NCBI RefSeq assembly: GCF_016920785.2
Contig: NW_024609884.1
Span: 37,491,035-37,555,034, forward strand
From: Ixodes scapularis
Lineage: Eukaryota > Arthropoda > Arachnida > Ixodida > Ixodidae
Length of the DNA: 64,000 nucleotides
Direction of reading: 5' to 3'
Program-made: the position numbers and the translations under genes
Shown: one piece after another, positions 45,532 through 57,980 of the stretch
Layout of the letters: each line of letters starts with the position of its first letter
Numbering within the stretch: position 1 is the first letter of the stretch
The notes under the pieces: model-generated
Database searches by the model: none
What the model saw: only the letters and a program-made list of their open reading frames with translations
Told to the model about the DNA's origin: nothing

Positions 45532-47279
45532 ATCGTTAAATTTAGTGCAACTCGGAAATAGAATAATTAACTGCACATATTCTTTTTTCTAGGATTTAAT
45601 GCAGCCATAAGTTTTTTCGCCACGAGTGCCTTGTATCAGTCGGTCGATTATTGACTTGTTCTAATTACCTGGACATAATAACTTGGCAAAGGGCAACTGC
45701 CACAGCCCCCTCAAGCCAATCAGAGAGACGGAATGAAGGCATGTGACAAATCTCTACAGAAGGAGAGCGCTCCTATGACGTGTTGTCACGTGCCTCTCTC
45801 CAACGTGCATATTGACTCACTGGGATTGTAGCATTTGCCGTTTGCCAAATTGTTGCGAAACGAAATATAGAGGGTACGGCGCTAATTACCCGAGGCCTTC
45901 GTACTTTGGGCGTTTGTTCCACAAGAATGTTAAGTCAGCAATCACTGTGAACTCGGCTCAGCGCCTATTGGACTCAAATGCTGCACTAGCGTTCGACGTG
46001 AACTGGGGCCCATTCGTGAGCCTTACGGCGAAGAAAAAATGGTGACAGCCAATGTTGCTTGATGGGGTTTTGCAAGGGGTCTGTTATGTCGTATGTATAT
46101 AAAATGTCCTGCTATATAACAACACATCAACACATACCATTAAACTAGATGCTGAGAGTTGTGCTTGTTTTTGCAATTAACAAGTTACAGCAGTAATTAT
46201 TTCTTACGAGTGTAATATTTATGTCCGGTAGCTGGGCACGCTTTGTGCTCATTAATGTCAGTGTGCTATGATGTTATTATCATGTGTGTAGTTTTAAGTA
46301 TCCTCTCTGCAATGCCTACAAAGCCCCCTTGGAGAGAATAAATAACATTTTTACATCACTGGAGTTTGTTTTCGGATGCACCACATGTTCAGGAGAGGGC
46401 GAAGGAGTGCAGCCCCATGCAACAAGTCTGCCAGTCTGGTACGTACTATTTATTAATACTGAGGGGTCAGAGATGCGAGTGTCCTCAAAAGGTCCAGAGC
46501 ATGCAGTGAACAGAATTCTTGGTGTGTAGACTCTGAAGGCATAAAAGCGAGTGGGAATATGATGTGTATTTGGTTAGTGTGTCAAATATGTTTATTTCCA
46601 CTTGATAACATAATTATTGATTCTTATCCAACGGTTCCTTAACGAGTTCTTTCTGCGACAGTCTCATGTCACGCGTTCAGTCGCAGTACCTGTGCTCCTT
46701 GTTGTCGGATGGCGCTCTTGGCACGTCGGTGTTCAGTTCGCTCGAGTGGCGACTTTGACTGACTGATGCCGTCTTGTTATCATACGTTATGTGCCGCCAT
46801 TGACACATTTGATGCACTGAAGCTGCAGGGCTGGCTTCTAATCCGCTAATTTGCTCGGTAGTTTTCTGCGTCAGTGTAGCAAGTTCGGGCATGTATTGCT
46901 TACGTGGCTGTGCCTTTTGTTGTACTGTTGACTTGATGGCTGGCAACAATGTTTGTTTGCTATCCAAGCCACTTCACTTTCATTCCGTAATGGGGATTTC
47001 TTCTGCATGCCGCGATTATTGCAACTTGTGTAAGTCTCGTGTGGCAAAGTGAGGTCGGGTGATGCTTGGTGTCCACTTTTTGAGAACAGCCCAACCATTC
47101 TATTGCTTCAAACCACTCAGTGGCATTCTCCCTCAAAGTTTGAAATTATGTGCGTCGTGGAGTGGACACATATGATTGGTGTCGGCAAATTATTAGGTTT
47201 TGCCCTTGGACGACAACCGACACCAAATCAACTGTCATTGCATTGCCGCTCGCTTGCTTTGTCGTGCTTACCTCCCGTC
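45532..47279. other. Non-coding stretch
   Basis: Frames at 45812-46045 (+, 77 codons, ending AFDVNWGPFVSLTAKKKW) and 46677-46967 (-) have no recognised domain. No repeats are seen. Confidence 0.3.
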
Positions 47280-48460
47280 GAGGTGATGGAGATCAGGAGC
47301 TTCTTTGTACCGTCGGCACCAGGGACAGAGGCCGCCGAAGATACTCTTCAATGTCCTGCGGACGCTCCTCGAGACGTGGTCAAGGGTCGTTCGGCATGAA
47401 CCCTCGTAGGCCCATTTATTGGTACGTGCACTTCTGGTAGACATGGTCGGCCTCATGCAGTGGCAGCAGAGTGGTTTTCGGTCCGCCATCCGCAACACCT
47501 CCGTTTTCCTCGGCGTATTTTGTTCAGCGCCGACCTACACTGCTTCTTCCCAACGTCGGGAATGCTGCGGCGTTGGGGTGTCTTGCTGAACTGGCATTGA
47601 ATACTAACGGGTAGCCGGTGGCGGTCGTCGTGCCATTGTGGCGTAAGTCGCCCTCGGTTCGTCAGATGGTGCTTCGCTCGCAGAAGACTACGGTTGAAAG
47701 CCTTTTGGACTTCTTCCCGAACAATCTCGGCAATCAAAATAAAAGCCGGGCAACTGATGGCAGGAAGTAGCTTCCTGATCTCATCCCGGACAACGTCATG
47801 GATGATGTCGCGGATGCCTGGGAGGCTGGCGTCGAAGTTGCAGCTGGACGACTCGAGTGTCGAGATGCCGGGGAGTATAGTGACGGGCTCGGGCATGCAG
47901 TGCACGTTCAATGTTGGGAACCTCGGTGATGAACCCTTCGACTGTTTTCAGAGATTTGCGGACAAGGCTGCCGAAGATGTTGTCCCTCACATAAGGGGCA
48001 TGCGATTCTTAACTTCTTGTCTTGTGTAACATCATGGGTCAGCGTGGGCGCTCGATCAGGCGCAAAGCATCCTTCACGAAGGCGGGGACGCTCTCTTTGG
48101 GGCCGTGTCCTGGACAGAATCAGGTATCCGGCTCTCTCTCGTCGATGTTGACGGACAAACGAGCGTTTCAGCTCGATCTTGCAAACTTCCCACGACGTTA
48201 AGGAGGATTCATGGTTCTCAAACCAGTGCCTGTCGGTTTCTTGCACAACCAGTATAGGTCTTGCAGGTGCAGGTCGTCTGTCCACCTGTTGTGGCGGGCG
48301 ACACGGTCATATTGGTCAATCCAGTCATCGACGTCTTCACGCATTTCGCTGTGAAAGGGCGTCGAAGTGCGAGGTGCGACGAGCAAGGAAAGAAAGGTGG
48401 GAGCAGATGTGGTCTTCTGCTACGGCTTTGTCATTGTTGGCTTAGTCCGCTTCGGGTTTT
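47280..48460 (-). pseudogene. Degenerate Ty3-type retrotransposon gag
   Basis: Reading leftward from about 48390, several frames in succession give a broken gag. The matrix/capsid start is TPFHSEMREDVDDWIDQYDR (near 48360); then come a frame change and WFENHESSLTSWEVCKIEL (near 48215). Next is QDKKLR (near 48030), then NIFGSLVRKSLKTVEGFITE (near 47970), then IRDIIHDVVRDEIRKLLP (near 47810) and EIVREEVQKAFNR. A damaged zinc knuckle, RKPLCCHCM, lies near 47470 (the HC half is lost), and PQDIEEYLRRP near 47345. This order is the Gag of Ty3-like elements with a capsid and CCHC knuckle. At least five frame changes and stops are needed to follow it, so it is dead. I find no protease, RT or integrase beside it and no LTR pair. 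Confidence 0.72.
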
Positions 48461-48781
48461 CTGGCAGGAGACCAAATTCCGCTGATTCTTTCTGGCAGCA
48501 GTGAATGACTCCGAATTCATGTTCTTTGTGGTCTATTTGCGGGGTTCGCTCTTGTTGGACTCGCTCGTCTTGCAGTTTTTCTGCAGGGCTCGGTATTGGA
48601 CTTGGTACACGACTCCACGGGGGTGTAAGACGCGGGACAGTCCGCCACTTGCGTCCCGTTGTCGGGCGCCTCAGCTGAGGAGCCGCCAGGGTGCCCACAG
48701 AGTGAAGGGCTAAGGGCAAAGTACCCAGCACGTCAATCAGAACATAGAATGACAGCCGAGCATGGCCTTGAACTTTTCAGT

Positions 48782-48970
48782 ATAAAGCGCCGTTCACACT
48801 CTTGCGACCGAGTAAGACCGACAGAGAACAGACCGGTTTACAAGCCTTTTGCGACTTCTTAGGACCGGATTCGCTGCAGCGGAGCTGGTCCTAAGAGATC
48901 GGAAGAGGCTTAAAAACCGGTCTGGTCTCTCTTGGTCTTACTCGGTCGCAAGAGTGTGAACGGGCCTTTA
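48782..48970. mobile_element. Foldback element with about 60-70 bp inverted arms
   Basis: The left arm begins TAAAGCGCCGTTCACACTCT, then TGCGACCGAGTAAGACCGA, continuing to GACCGGTTT. The right arm is its reverse complement (AAACCGGTC, TCTTGGTCTTACTCGGTCGC, AAGAGTGTGAACGGGCCTTTA). An inner palindrome lies around TCTTAGGACCGG and GGTCCTAAGAGA. The terminal GGCCCGTTCACACT word matches that of PIF/Harbinger-like ends. Confidence 0.75.
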
Positions 48971-49676
48971 CAAAGATTGACACAAGAAAGGACTAGACCA
49001 GACATCCGTGACAATATAACAAAACTGAGAGAAGAGAGTTTATCCTGACCGGTAAAGAAGCTGAACTGCTTTAGCGGCATTCTGTCCGAATAAGTCCTCT
49101 CTTTCGGTGTTTTGACGACCGCTGTGGACGAACTGAACTGAAATGGATGTGGGACCACGTTTTTGGTAATGAGCCGCTGGAGACTCTCGCCGCAAAGTGG
49201 CGCGAACGTGTGGGGTGGGTAGGTAACACTCACCCCAGCGATACATGCGCGATGAAATGTCCATGCAGTTTGTCATTCGTGTAACGAGTGTTGATGAAAC
49301 ATTTTTGTCGACTAAACGTGCGGCAGACCAGCGGATTCAATACCAACTGCCACACCTGTGCTTCGTGAAAGTGCACGTCTACGTTAGAACAATTTAGGAA
49401 GCAGCACAGTATCATCTAGCACTGCACGAGAACTACCAGCTTCAAGGCTGTTCTTAGGTGCGCCGCACAACCAAAGTCAGCCTTCGGTCATTTGAACGAA
49501 GCGTCACTACGATTGCACATTGCTAAGCATGGCACACGCAATTTTCGTAGCCTAACCTGTGCATCCAAATATATTGCACATGCTTGACTGCAGACCAAAA
49601 AGATTCTGATGGTCTACGAGAGCACAAAAGCGTCGCGTAGAGGTAAAAATGTAGAGGTAAAAAAATACCTAAACCT

Positions 49677-49713
<37 letters not shown>

Positions 49714-52430
49714 AGCAGCAGCCATTTAAGCCTTTAATTTGCAGACACTAAAACATAAAAAAAAAATAAAAGCGATGTTAATAAGCTAACTTCGTTTGGT
49801 TTCGCAGATGGGTGAGAGAAAAAAAATTCTTAACGCATTTAGAAACCGCAGCTCTTTATCCCACTTGCTTGAAAAGCTAGAAGTTAGGGCAAAGAGAAAT
49901 ATATTAAATATTTGTATTCATTTCTTCAGTGCAAAATTTAATATTTGCGTCAAAAATATGTCACGTTTTCATCCACCGGAATTATACAGGATCAATCCCA
50001 CCAGATCAATTAAACAATGGAGGTTTAAACACAATGTTTCACATTTTCATTGTTCCCTCGGGCGTTACAAGACTGATATCACTTGCAAATTGTATATTAC
50101 TTTAACTGAGACTTTGACTAACAGGCTTAACAATACATTTTCTTAAACCACTTTTTCAGTCTTAAAATATATATATATATTTTTTTCAACTAACTATTAT
50201 TCCTGCTATGACTCATTTGAGAGCCACAGTATGACTAATATAATAAAAAAAAGTATTAACCCGTAAGTAAATAGAAATTCGTTTTTCGTTTTAGTTGCAT
50301 ATTCATTTAACGCTTCTTCTTTCTGAGGAGGTAAGTATATGCAAGAGCTTGTTCTGAATTTACTTCGTCATATCATTTAATATGCGCATGGCGAATAGAG
50401 TTAATACCTCATATTGTTGGCTTGGTATTATCACAAGAATCACTTCAAGACTTATCAATCCCAATATGTGTTACGAAATTCTTCAGTTCTTTATTTCGCT
50501 TAGTTGCTTGGAACTGTCTAGGAATGGTAAATCAGAATAAAATAGCGGATGTTAAGAAACGCTTCATCCACATATACAAGGGAATTGCACTTAATCAAAG
50601 CAACTTGTAGAAAACAAAAATATGGTGCGTTTTCATTTGGTGTTTATCGGACTAAGCGTATATTATATGGCGAGATAATCGCCAAAGTAAGATAATTTAA
50701 GTCTTAATCACCATTTTAATTAATGGTTTTATTGGTTTTGTTGCCACTGCAGTTCTGAACGCAGTCATTTTTGAAAGCTACATCAATTGACTGAATGTGC
50801 AAAAGGGCAACGGGCTTTGAGTAATTCAACGATGATTTTTCTCTTTCGTCTTGCATGATTAGAGCTGGGATTTCCGGTGCATGTCCCGATTTTGAAAAGT
50901 GTCCCGGGTAACAGTGTCAGCTACCAGTACACATCTATCAAGCAATTTCCATTTGGTTTTCATGCACTATGTTGCCCGAATTGTCTCGAGTTAACGCTGA
51001 GTGACCCGAAAGATTCAATATTGTCCCGATTGTCCCAATTTTAGACTAAGTTTCCAGTTACTTAACTGAAACACCTGTATGCAATGAACCTTTCACCAAT
51101 TTCTGCATTGGCATGGAGCCAGCGTAGCCTTCTTTTGCCAGCGGCTCCAACGGCGTTCAAACCGTATGGACTGTTTTATATGAGCCGGCTGCCTTCACTG
51201 CAAAGCATGTTACTTGGATTGCTCACGCTCTGCATCGCGCGGCAGAGCAGATTCCCGAGTTGCACCCTACGGTGAATTCATTTGTGTCTGCAGATGAAAA
51301 AAGCGCTCTCGAAATATGTGAAGCAACGTTCGTTCTTCGCCTCCACCGCAAATCTACCCTTACCTCCGGAGCCAGTGGTAACCCGTGCTTCACGAGAGCA
51401 CGTGCTCCGCTGCCGGCCTCAGTCTCGGCAGTAGCAAAACGTGGCCGTCCACGCCAGTACACCGCAGAAGAACTAATGGAGCGGAAGAACGACATTCATG
51501 CTTTCGCACTCACAGCTCATAAAAAGTGCTTAGGTGTCCTCGGAATTTTTTTTCTTCAAATGTTATGAAATGTTTAGACTCCAACAATGACTGCCTTCAA
51601 AATTTAAAAACCATCCTGAAAAACGTCATTCAACATTTTTTAGTTGATTTGACGTCTTATCCTAATGGTCCTTCTTTATCCACCGCACGCTCAACCCGAC
51701 AAACAGCGAAGGTGACATTCGCGTAACGGGCGTCATATTTTAAACTTTGAACCGATTAAAAACAATCACCCTAATTGCTGATAGCCAATTGGGTATTCAC
51801 TACAAATGTTCCCATTGCCTCCAAACGTTATACGTTTCGTCTCTTTTAATCGACTGAACTGTCTTACGTTTTTTTTTTTCGTTTTTTAAATAAATATTTA
51901 TGTTGCATTTTAGATTCGGTTATGTAAACGTCGCCTATTTAAGACTATTACATAATACACTCCTATGTCACTAATGTTAAATATAATTTGATGTCAATTA
52001 TAGTTTTTTTACAGTATTGTATTGTCTATGTCATTTATATAATTGTGTTACTCATCGGGATCTCATTTATCTTACTAGTTTTTTTTGTTTGTTTGCTTTA
52101 CTATTAACTAATCTACCGGGTGTTTTAGAGAAACAAAAAAAAAAAGAGAACCGCGTTTTTTTTCGGTGGAAGACGCCATTCATCTCCAAGCATTCGTGAG
52201 CTTCGTTGGCACTCATTTTCGCATTGAAAATTTGCGAAATTTAAACTTTTACGTCTGGTCTCAACCACTAGTGTGTGTTGGGCGATGCATAGTTGATAGT
52301 TTCTGGCGTGAAGAAAAATTCGGTTCTTTGTTCTCCAGGACCCCTGGTATATCTCGTCTGTGTCACCCATCATAATTCCGTTAAGCTCATCCCGTTTGAT
52401 GTGTTTAGGTTTAGAGGGTTTCCCCACTAT
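48971..52430. other. Non-coding stretch with a poly-A tract
   Basis: A pure A tract of 32 bases lies at 49681-49712. A GTCCCGA-rich segment lies at 50880-51035. A 102-codon + frame (51260-51568) contains an AT-hook-like KRGRPRQYTAEELMERK and could be an exon or a remnant; there is no splice or family support. No gene is firmly supported. Confidence 0.35.
52113..52135. other. Possible element terminus CTACCGGGTGTTTTAG
   Basis: The word resembles that at 41262-41278 and may be the end of a DNA repeat. No partner end is evident. Confidence 0.25.
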
Positions 52431-52435
52431 TAACT

Positions 52436-52512
52436 AATTACTTCAATGTGCATGGCGCATTGAAGTAATTATTGAATTGAAGTAACATCTGAGCACACAG
52501 GCGCTCAGATGT
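52436..52512. repeat. Two adjacent hairpins
   Basis: First: AATTACTTCAATGTGC (52436-52451), four bases, then CGCATTGAAGTAATT. Second: ACATCTGAGC (52485-52494), six bases, then GCGCTCAGATGT. They are 14 bp apart. Confidence 0.85.
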
Positions 52513-53030
52513 TTGTGGACACATTCAAAATAAAGAATCAGTTATTCGATCAATAAAATATTGCTCATAATGTTTTTTAAGGATAAATAAATATTTATTG
52601 CTTTACACCTGCTTAAATATTTCGGATTGGCTGTGCGGTGCCCTATCAGTGCAAGTGTGTCATTGTCTTGGTGCGATTATGGCAGCGTAGATATGAATGC
52701 ACAGTGGCATGACCTTTGTGAGCTCGAAGCATATATAAAAACAAAAGCTACTTGGCTGATGTGCTCTCCGGCAAGAAGAGCTTCATGTTACTCACGAGCG
52801 CTTTTGCATCGGAACCCTATCAGGCCAGAATAATGGCCTGAGTTTGTTGTGGTCGTTTTGAATTCGCTAACTCAAAAAACGCAAATTTTTCTTTTTTTTT
52901 TTTCTTTTTTTTTAAGGGCAGAATTAGTTTGAACCGGTGCGAAGTTTTGATTTGAGTCGCGTCACTGTTGCCCTACCGTGCCGTCATAATGTAAATTTAG
53001 CGGGCTAGTACGGCGTGCGAAATGTAGCTG
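52513..53030. other. Non-coding stretch
   Basis: Nothing is recognised. A T-rich tract lies at 52890-52913. Confidence 0.3.
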
Positions 53031-53305
53031 TACAAAAGTGTGAGTCATGCGGTCAGGTGGAACTTGGTACCATTATGCGTCACCTGGTCACACAGCTGGT
53101 GCCACCACAGGTCACGTGACTACCGACGTGCGTCAGGCCACGTCAGGTAACGTGAATCACGGTGTAAAGTCGAAGAGTCATATGACGTCGCAGTGTCAAC
53201 AACGTTATTAGATTTAGTGATGTTGGGTGTCAAGTTGTGGTGTGACGTAACGTCACGTTACGTGACCACGTCGCGTGATGTGTTGTGCTACGTGACCCTA
53301 GGAAA
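53031..53305. repeat. Degenerate ACGTGAC/GTCACG-rich cluster
   Basis: More than ten overlapping words of the type GTCACGTGAC, ACGTGAC, GTCAGGTCAC or CGTCACG lie in 275 bp, including AGGTCACGTGACT at 53108-53120 and CACGTTACGTGACC at about 53252-53266. It looks like a decayed relative of the GGTCACGTGACC cluster at 41984. Confidence 0.55.
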
Positions 53306-56119
53306 GCCGAATAACGCTAAATCACTGTAGAGGATTTAAAAAAAAAAACGGCAACAATAAATTATCGTACGTTTTGGAAGTTTTGTTGTTTAATGCTATT
53401 TATCCAGTTAAACATTCTTACAGATGCGTTGGAGGGTGCGATCGTCTTCGTAACGCGGAGGCGTTTCCAGCTTCCGCCCTAGACTTCAGTTTTGACGTGA
53501 CTGTGTCAATGTCTACAGCCTAGCCGGGACCGACGGACGACTGCACGCAACGGAATATAAAGTACGCAATCCCCTCGCCCCCCTTTGAGCAGAGACTCGT
53601 GCGCGATCCGGTTCGGGAGCTTTGCGAGGTGAGGGTCCCTGTTTTATGACGAAGCCTGGAGAGACTACTAAGAATGCGTTTATGCCTCGGTGTGCGTGAG
53701 TGGGAGCAACGCGCGCCTCCACTCGCGCCACCTGAATGTGTGTTGGCGCTGTTTCAGCGCACCTCCCGCCCCCTCGGCTGGAGTTACATAAACCTGGCTG
53801 AAAATAAAAGAAGTAATCCTGCAATTCGTATGCCGAGCTGCTCGTAAAAAGAACGCGGCAGAGTGCGGCTGTAACCTGCTAAGCACCGTCTGCTGGTGGC
53901 GCCTCCTTGGCCGTGTTGTAGAACCAACAAACTCAGAATTGAGTCATCTTTTGACATATGCACGAAGAATCCAATTGCCACGTCGTTTTTGTTATCGTTT
54001 TTTTTTAAGACGGTCCACGGTCCAGTTTGCTTTCATTGCTTTCATATGGAGCACGGTGTCGGTGTTAGGTGCGGATTTTTTGAAGTTGAACACATTTATT
54101 AGGGCAATCTTTCTTTATGTCTTATGGGCTGTTGATAGACTGAGATGGATTACCACGCTACTTACCCACTGTTGCGTTCGGCCGAGGAGGACTCCAGGCC
54201 ACAGCGAGAAGACGACACCGGAAGCAGGGCAGACGGACTTTTTAATCCAGGCAAGCTCGCCGACAGACGAAAACCGAAAAACAATACCGGCGGCGGCGTG
54301 ACCGAGTTTTATCGGCTGCTGCCAAGAACAAATGAAAGAAAAAGTGCGATGCCGAAGATATCGCTTTTGGCGCGGCGGCTATCAACATTTGCACGTTATT
54401 GCTGCGCTCACGCGTGTCAACGTAACACCACAGCCAAATAAGATTCAAAACGGTTACACCTCTATCAGGTTGTTCATATGGAGCGTATTTCATAGGGTAA
54501 CTCACTTTACACATTTTGAACAGAACGAACCTGGCGGTCGATACTCAGTAAAAAAAACAATAAAACAATGCTTCTCACGGTTGATTCCACGAAGGCACCA
54601 AAGACCCGCGAAGACATCAGCCTGCTTATACGCGCGCGGTGTGAGTAGAAGCGAACGCACGCGAAGTGCACGCAGCTGGTAGAGAGAGAGAGCGGAGAGA
54701 GTAACGCGCAGCTGTTGGAGAGAGAGAAGGAGGAGAGTTGCGCATGCGTAGTGTGAGTGCGGACTACGACGCCGCGGGACATAGACCCGAGCAAAAGATG
54801 CTCCGCATCTAAAAGGTAGCAACGGCGCATTTTCCTCTCTTCTACTGACGCGCCCCCAAGCGGACACGAGAAGAAGGGAGGAACGAGACGTTTTTCTCCT
54901 TCTCCAGGCAGACGGGAGAAAGCTTCCGCCCTCCCGCGTCATCTTCTTTTGGTTTAGTTTTTCGAGCACGCGTCGCGCACGTTGTTTAATAAATGTTTTT
55001 GAGTTGATTGAGCTTCAGCGGCAGGGAAGGCCGCCTGTAATTCCGTCTCCCAGTCCAAACGTGCAGAACATTTCGGTTTCATTGACGTTCTTACTGTTAA
55101 TTTTATCAAACAAGCAAACGAAGCCGCTAGAAGCAGCGAAGTTCCGGAGCAGTGCCAGCAGCTCTACGTACACTGGGCTAAGATGGCCGTCTCCGGATTG
55201 CGAAACCCACACGGAACGATGTGGAACGATGTGTCAACGTTGACGACGTTATGGAAATCGCGGAAACTGCTTCCAAGACAGGCAGGTTTTGCTGCCGGGT
55301 GCCTGGGTTACTTCTGTGCTGAGTTCAGTTCTGTTTTCCAAAGCCGAGTGCCAGCCGGCAACCAACGTGGCTCTGTATTTCTGCGTTTCAGCAATATAGC
55401 AGCAACATCGCAATGGCAGTGCTGTGCGTTGTAAACAGAAAACTGGAATTATCGCCGATATGACCGTGTGTTCGCATATCAGTGGTGTAACAGCAAGCTG
55501 AGATGACGTAACCTGACTGGCATTGATGCCGCCGGCCGGGCCGTGATCAGGGGGGGGGGGGGGGGGTCGCAGGTTCGTATTCCGACTCACATTAAAAGAG
55601 CTTAAGACCGCTTGAGCGATTACGATGCAATCGATCCACCTGAGAAAAGTCATGTTGGAACGCTGGCCAACCGTAGCTCCTATCGTACAGTGGCAGCGTG
55701 CCTGTCGTCTGCGATGTCCTGTTGTCTCCAACCTGAAAGAGATTGCGCTCTGGGGAAAGGACTGAACAGTATGGAAATATGACGAAAGTATGCATATTTA
55801 CAGTTTGGAATTTTACCATTAAGAATGGATAATAGGTCAAATGGAAAAAAAATCTATTCTCTATTTTGCTGTATAAATAATTAAATATATTACGGTTCTT
55901 TGAAAAAGTGCCCTCCAAGGGGCGCGCTGGGATGAGCGCTAGAAGTTTTCGAGCTCGCCACGGCGTAGCTCCGTACACTTAACATCTGCCGCAAGTCGTG
56001 GTTTGACTGCATTCAAGTTGATCGAAAAGCGATTTCTCTGACCGTCAAGCTTTGCTTCCACCTGAGTGAATACCCCCCCCCCCCCCCTCTACACGGATTG
56101 ATTCAAAACCACAATTGCA
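53306..56119. other. Non-coding stretch with short GA-rich and poly-G tracts
   Basis: (GA)-rich tracts at about 54681-54736 sit in a 130-bp segment, GC-rich at its end, closing at GAGCAAAAGATGCTCCGCATC (54788-54808, hairpin-like), probably a repeat. A G run of about 17 bases lies at 55551-55567. No gene is supported. Confidence 0.35.
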
Positions 56120-56125
56120 GCCACA

Positions 56126-56307
56126 TGTTAAACATAACAGCATCTCGCGACTGGAAGAAAAGACCTGCGAGGAAAAGGAGGATCTCGTGCCATCCGAGGC
56201 CCGGGCATGCACAATTTTGTTTCTCTGGACTGATCGTGCAACCATTATGACGAGCCGCTCAGATTAAATCGCTTGTAATATCAGAGGCTGTTGGAGGAAG
56301 TTTTTAC
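56126..56307 (+). repeat. 5' LTR, about 182 bp
   Basis: It is almost identical to 61618-61818, apart from a gap of about 19 bp and a few substitutions. It starts TGTTAAACATAACAGC. Confidence 0.85.
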
Positions 56308-56317
56308 AGGAACTTGA

Positions 56318-56335
56318 TGGTGCCGAAACCCGGGA
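56318..56335 (+). other. Primer-binding site of the BEL/Pao element
   Basis: TGGTGCCGAAACCCGGGA begins 11 bp after the 5' LTR. TGG followed by a sequence complementary to a tRNA 3' end is the expected layout. I do not assign the isoacceptor. Confidence 0.6.
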
Positions 56336-56396
56336 AGGCTACTTCAAGGCTACAGAAAGCCAACCGAGACCTCAAGGAGCTTCTGAAGGCAGCCAC

Positions 56397-57980
56397 ATGG
56401 AGCGAGTACGGACCAAGCGAACCTCTCGTCGGGCCCAGACCACTCAGCTCATCGACGAGGTCAGGGCAACTCTTGCAAATGACGATCACGATCTTAGTTC
56501 ACTCACAACACTTCTTGAGAGATTAACGGCAAATATCGAAGAGCTGAAAATCTTAGATCGAGAGTTCGAATCTTTCGTAAGCGACGAACACCTTGAGCAA
56601 GAGTATGAAGCGGTAATGACCTACCAAGACAACTCAACGCTGGCATTTGCAATGCTGAGTCATCGAATTGAGATTCTGAAGAATCCAGAAACCCATGTAG
56701 TAGAAGTAAACAGAACACCGGCGATTCTTCCGACTACCACCGAGAACGCCAGAGCAAGACTTCCGAAATTGGAGATGTTGAAATTTGACGACAGCACTTC
56801 TCAGTGGCAAGCGTTCTGGGATATGTTCCAAAACACGATCGACCAGCATCCTCAACTGTGTCAGGCTGACAAGTTTTACTACCTCCGGTCCCTTTTCACC
56901 GGACCCGCAGTTAGAGCCATCGCTGGCCTTCATGGGCCTAACTCCAGCTACACAGACGCGTTGGCTATACTCCGAGCGCGATTTGGAGACAAGAAACTCA
57001 TCGAGCCAGACCATCTTTCAAAACTTCGAACGCTCCAGAAGGTTCCATCATCAAACGACGTTGGTGCCTTAAGAACACTTCTCGACGCCGTTCAGCTACA
57101 CATTCGTGGCTTAAAAGGTCTCGGAGTTCACGCTATGTCCAACTCTGCAATGCTGAACAAGATACTAATGAAGGTTCTACCAACCGACGTCGTCATCGAA
57201 TATCGACGAAAATCCTTCAGCGGAGCTACAAAGCCACTGACGTCAGAAGGAGATCTGGAGATGACTTTAAAATTTCTTCAGATTGAAGTGGAATGTCGAG
57301 AACGAAGTGGACTGACAACAGGGAGGACAAGTCAAGACAGTCGACCTGACACTAGGAAGTACGATTCCAGAAGAGAAGGTACAAGAAGCTTCGCAGCTGT
57401 TCTACACAGTCGGGCGAAAGAGTCAGCAGACTGCCTTTTCTGCTCTTCCAGGAAACACTCGTCGGAAGATTGCAACGCGGATGCAACGATAGATGCGAAA
57501 AAGAAGAAACTCTCCGACGACATGAGATGTTTTAAATGTACCATGAAGGGGCACAGAGCGCGAGATTGCAGAAGGAGAATCGCCTGCAATACTTGCAAAG
57601 GCAGACATGCTACATCGATGTGCGACCCACGCTGGCAACGAACTAAGGAGACGGAACAAAACAGCAAAACGAAGGCACTCCATACTTACGCTCCACCAAC
57701 AACACAAAAGGAGCCCCATATCCTACTTCAAACGTTTCGGGGCTGGATCGCTGGCAAAAGTGGGTACAGATACATAAGAGGAATGATAGACGGAGGAAGC
57801 CAGCGAACTTTCATCCGAGAAGATGTGTTCAAAAAGTACCAACTGCGTATTCTCGGCGACATAAATATATGCATCAACACCTTTGGATCCGAAGCTGCAA
57901 AAGAACAAAGACGAAAGCTTCTGGAGGTTAGACTAAAGAGCCAGTACCACCAAGGGGAGTACATCTTCGAAGCGGTATAA
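56397..57980 (+). CDS. BEL/Pao Gag with N-terminal part of the protease
   Basis: The frame is 527 residues and uninterrupted. Residues 119-300 fit the BEL/Pao capsid-type domain (DUF1759-like), starting RLPKLEMLKFDDSTSQWQAF. Three zinc knuckles follow: C346/C349/H354/C359, C378/C381/H386/C391 and C397/C400/H404/C409. They would bind element RNA and nucleic acid during particle assembly. From about 440 the retropepsin-type protease (DUF1758-like) begins; its catalytic motif is DGGSQRTFI (465-473), where DSGS is usual. The frame ends at a TAA within the protease, at 57978. Translation resumes in no long frame until 58214. The ATG at 56397 is the first in the frame. Confidence 0.85.
   Translation: MERVRTKRTSRRAQTTQLIDEVRATLANDDHDLSSLTTLLERLTANIEELKILDREFESFVSDEHLEQEYEAVMTYQDNSTLAFAMLSHRIEILKNPETHVVEVNRTPAILPTTTENARARLPKLEMLKFDDSTSQWQAFWDMFQNTIDQHPQLCQADKFYYLRSLFTGPAVRAIAGLHGPNSSYTDALAILRARFGDKKLIEPDHLSKLRTLQKVPSSNDVGALRTLLDAVQLHIRGLKGLGVHAMSNSAMLNKILMKVLPTDVVIEYRRKSFSGATKPLTSEGDLEMTLKFLQIEVECRERSGLTTGRTSQDSRPDTRKYDSRREGTRSFAAVLHSRAKESADCLFCSSRKHSSEDCNADATIDAKKKKLSDDMRCFKCTMKGHRARDCRRRIACNTCKGRHATSMCDPRWQRTKETEQNSKTKALHTYAPPTTQKEPHILLQTFRGWIAGKSGYRYIRGMIDGGSQRTFIREDVFKKYQLRILGDINICINTFGSEAAKEQRRKLLEVRLKSQYHQGEYIFEAV

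Noticed and set aside
49681..49712. 32-bp A run as the tail of a retroposed gene
   Set aside because: No coding or LINE-like sequence precedes it on the + strand and no target duplication was seen.
55480..55610. Possible tRNA-like SINE with GGTTCGTATTCCG
   Set aside because: The word is close to a B box, but the A box is not convincing and a G run interrupts the body.
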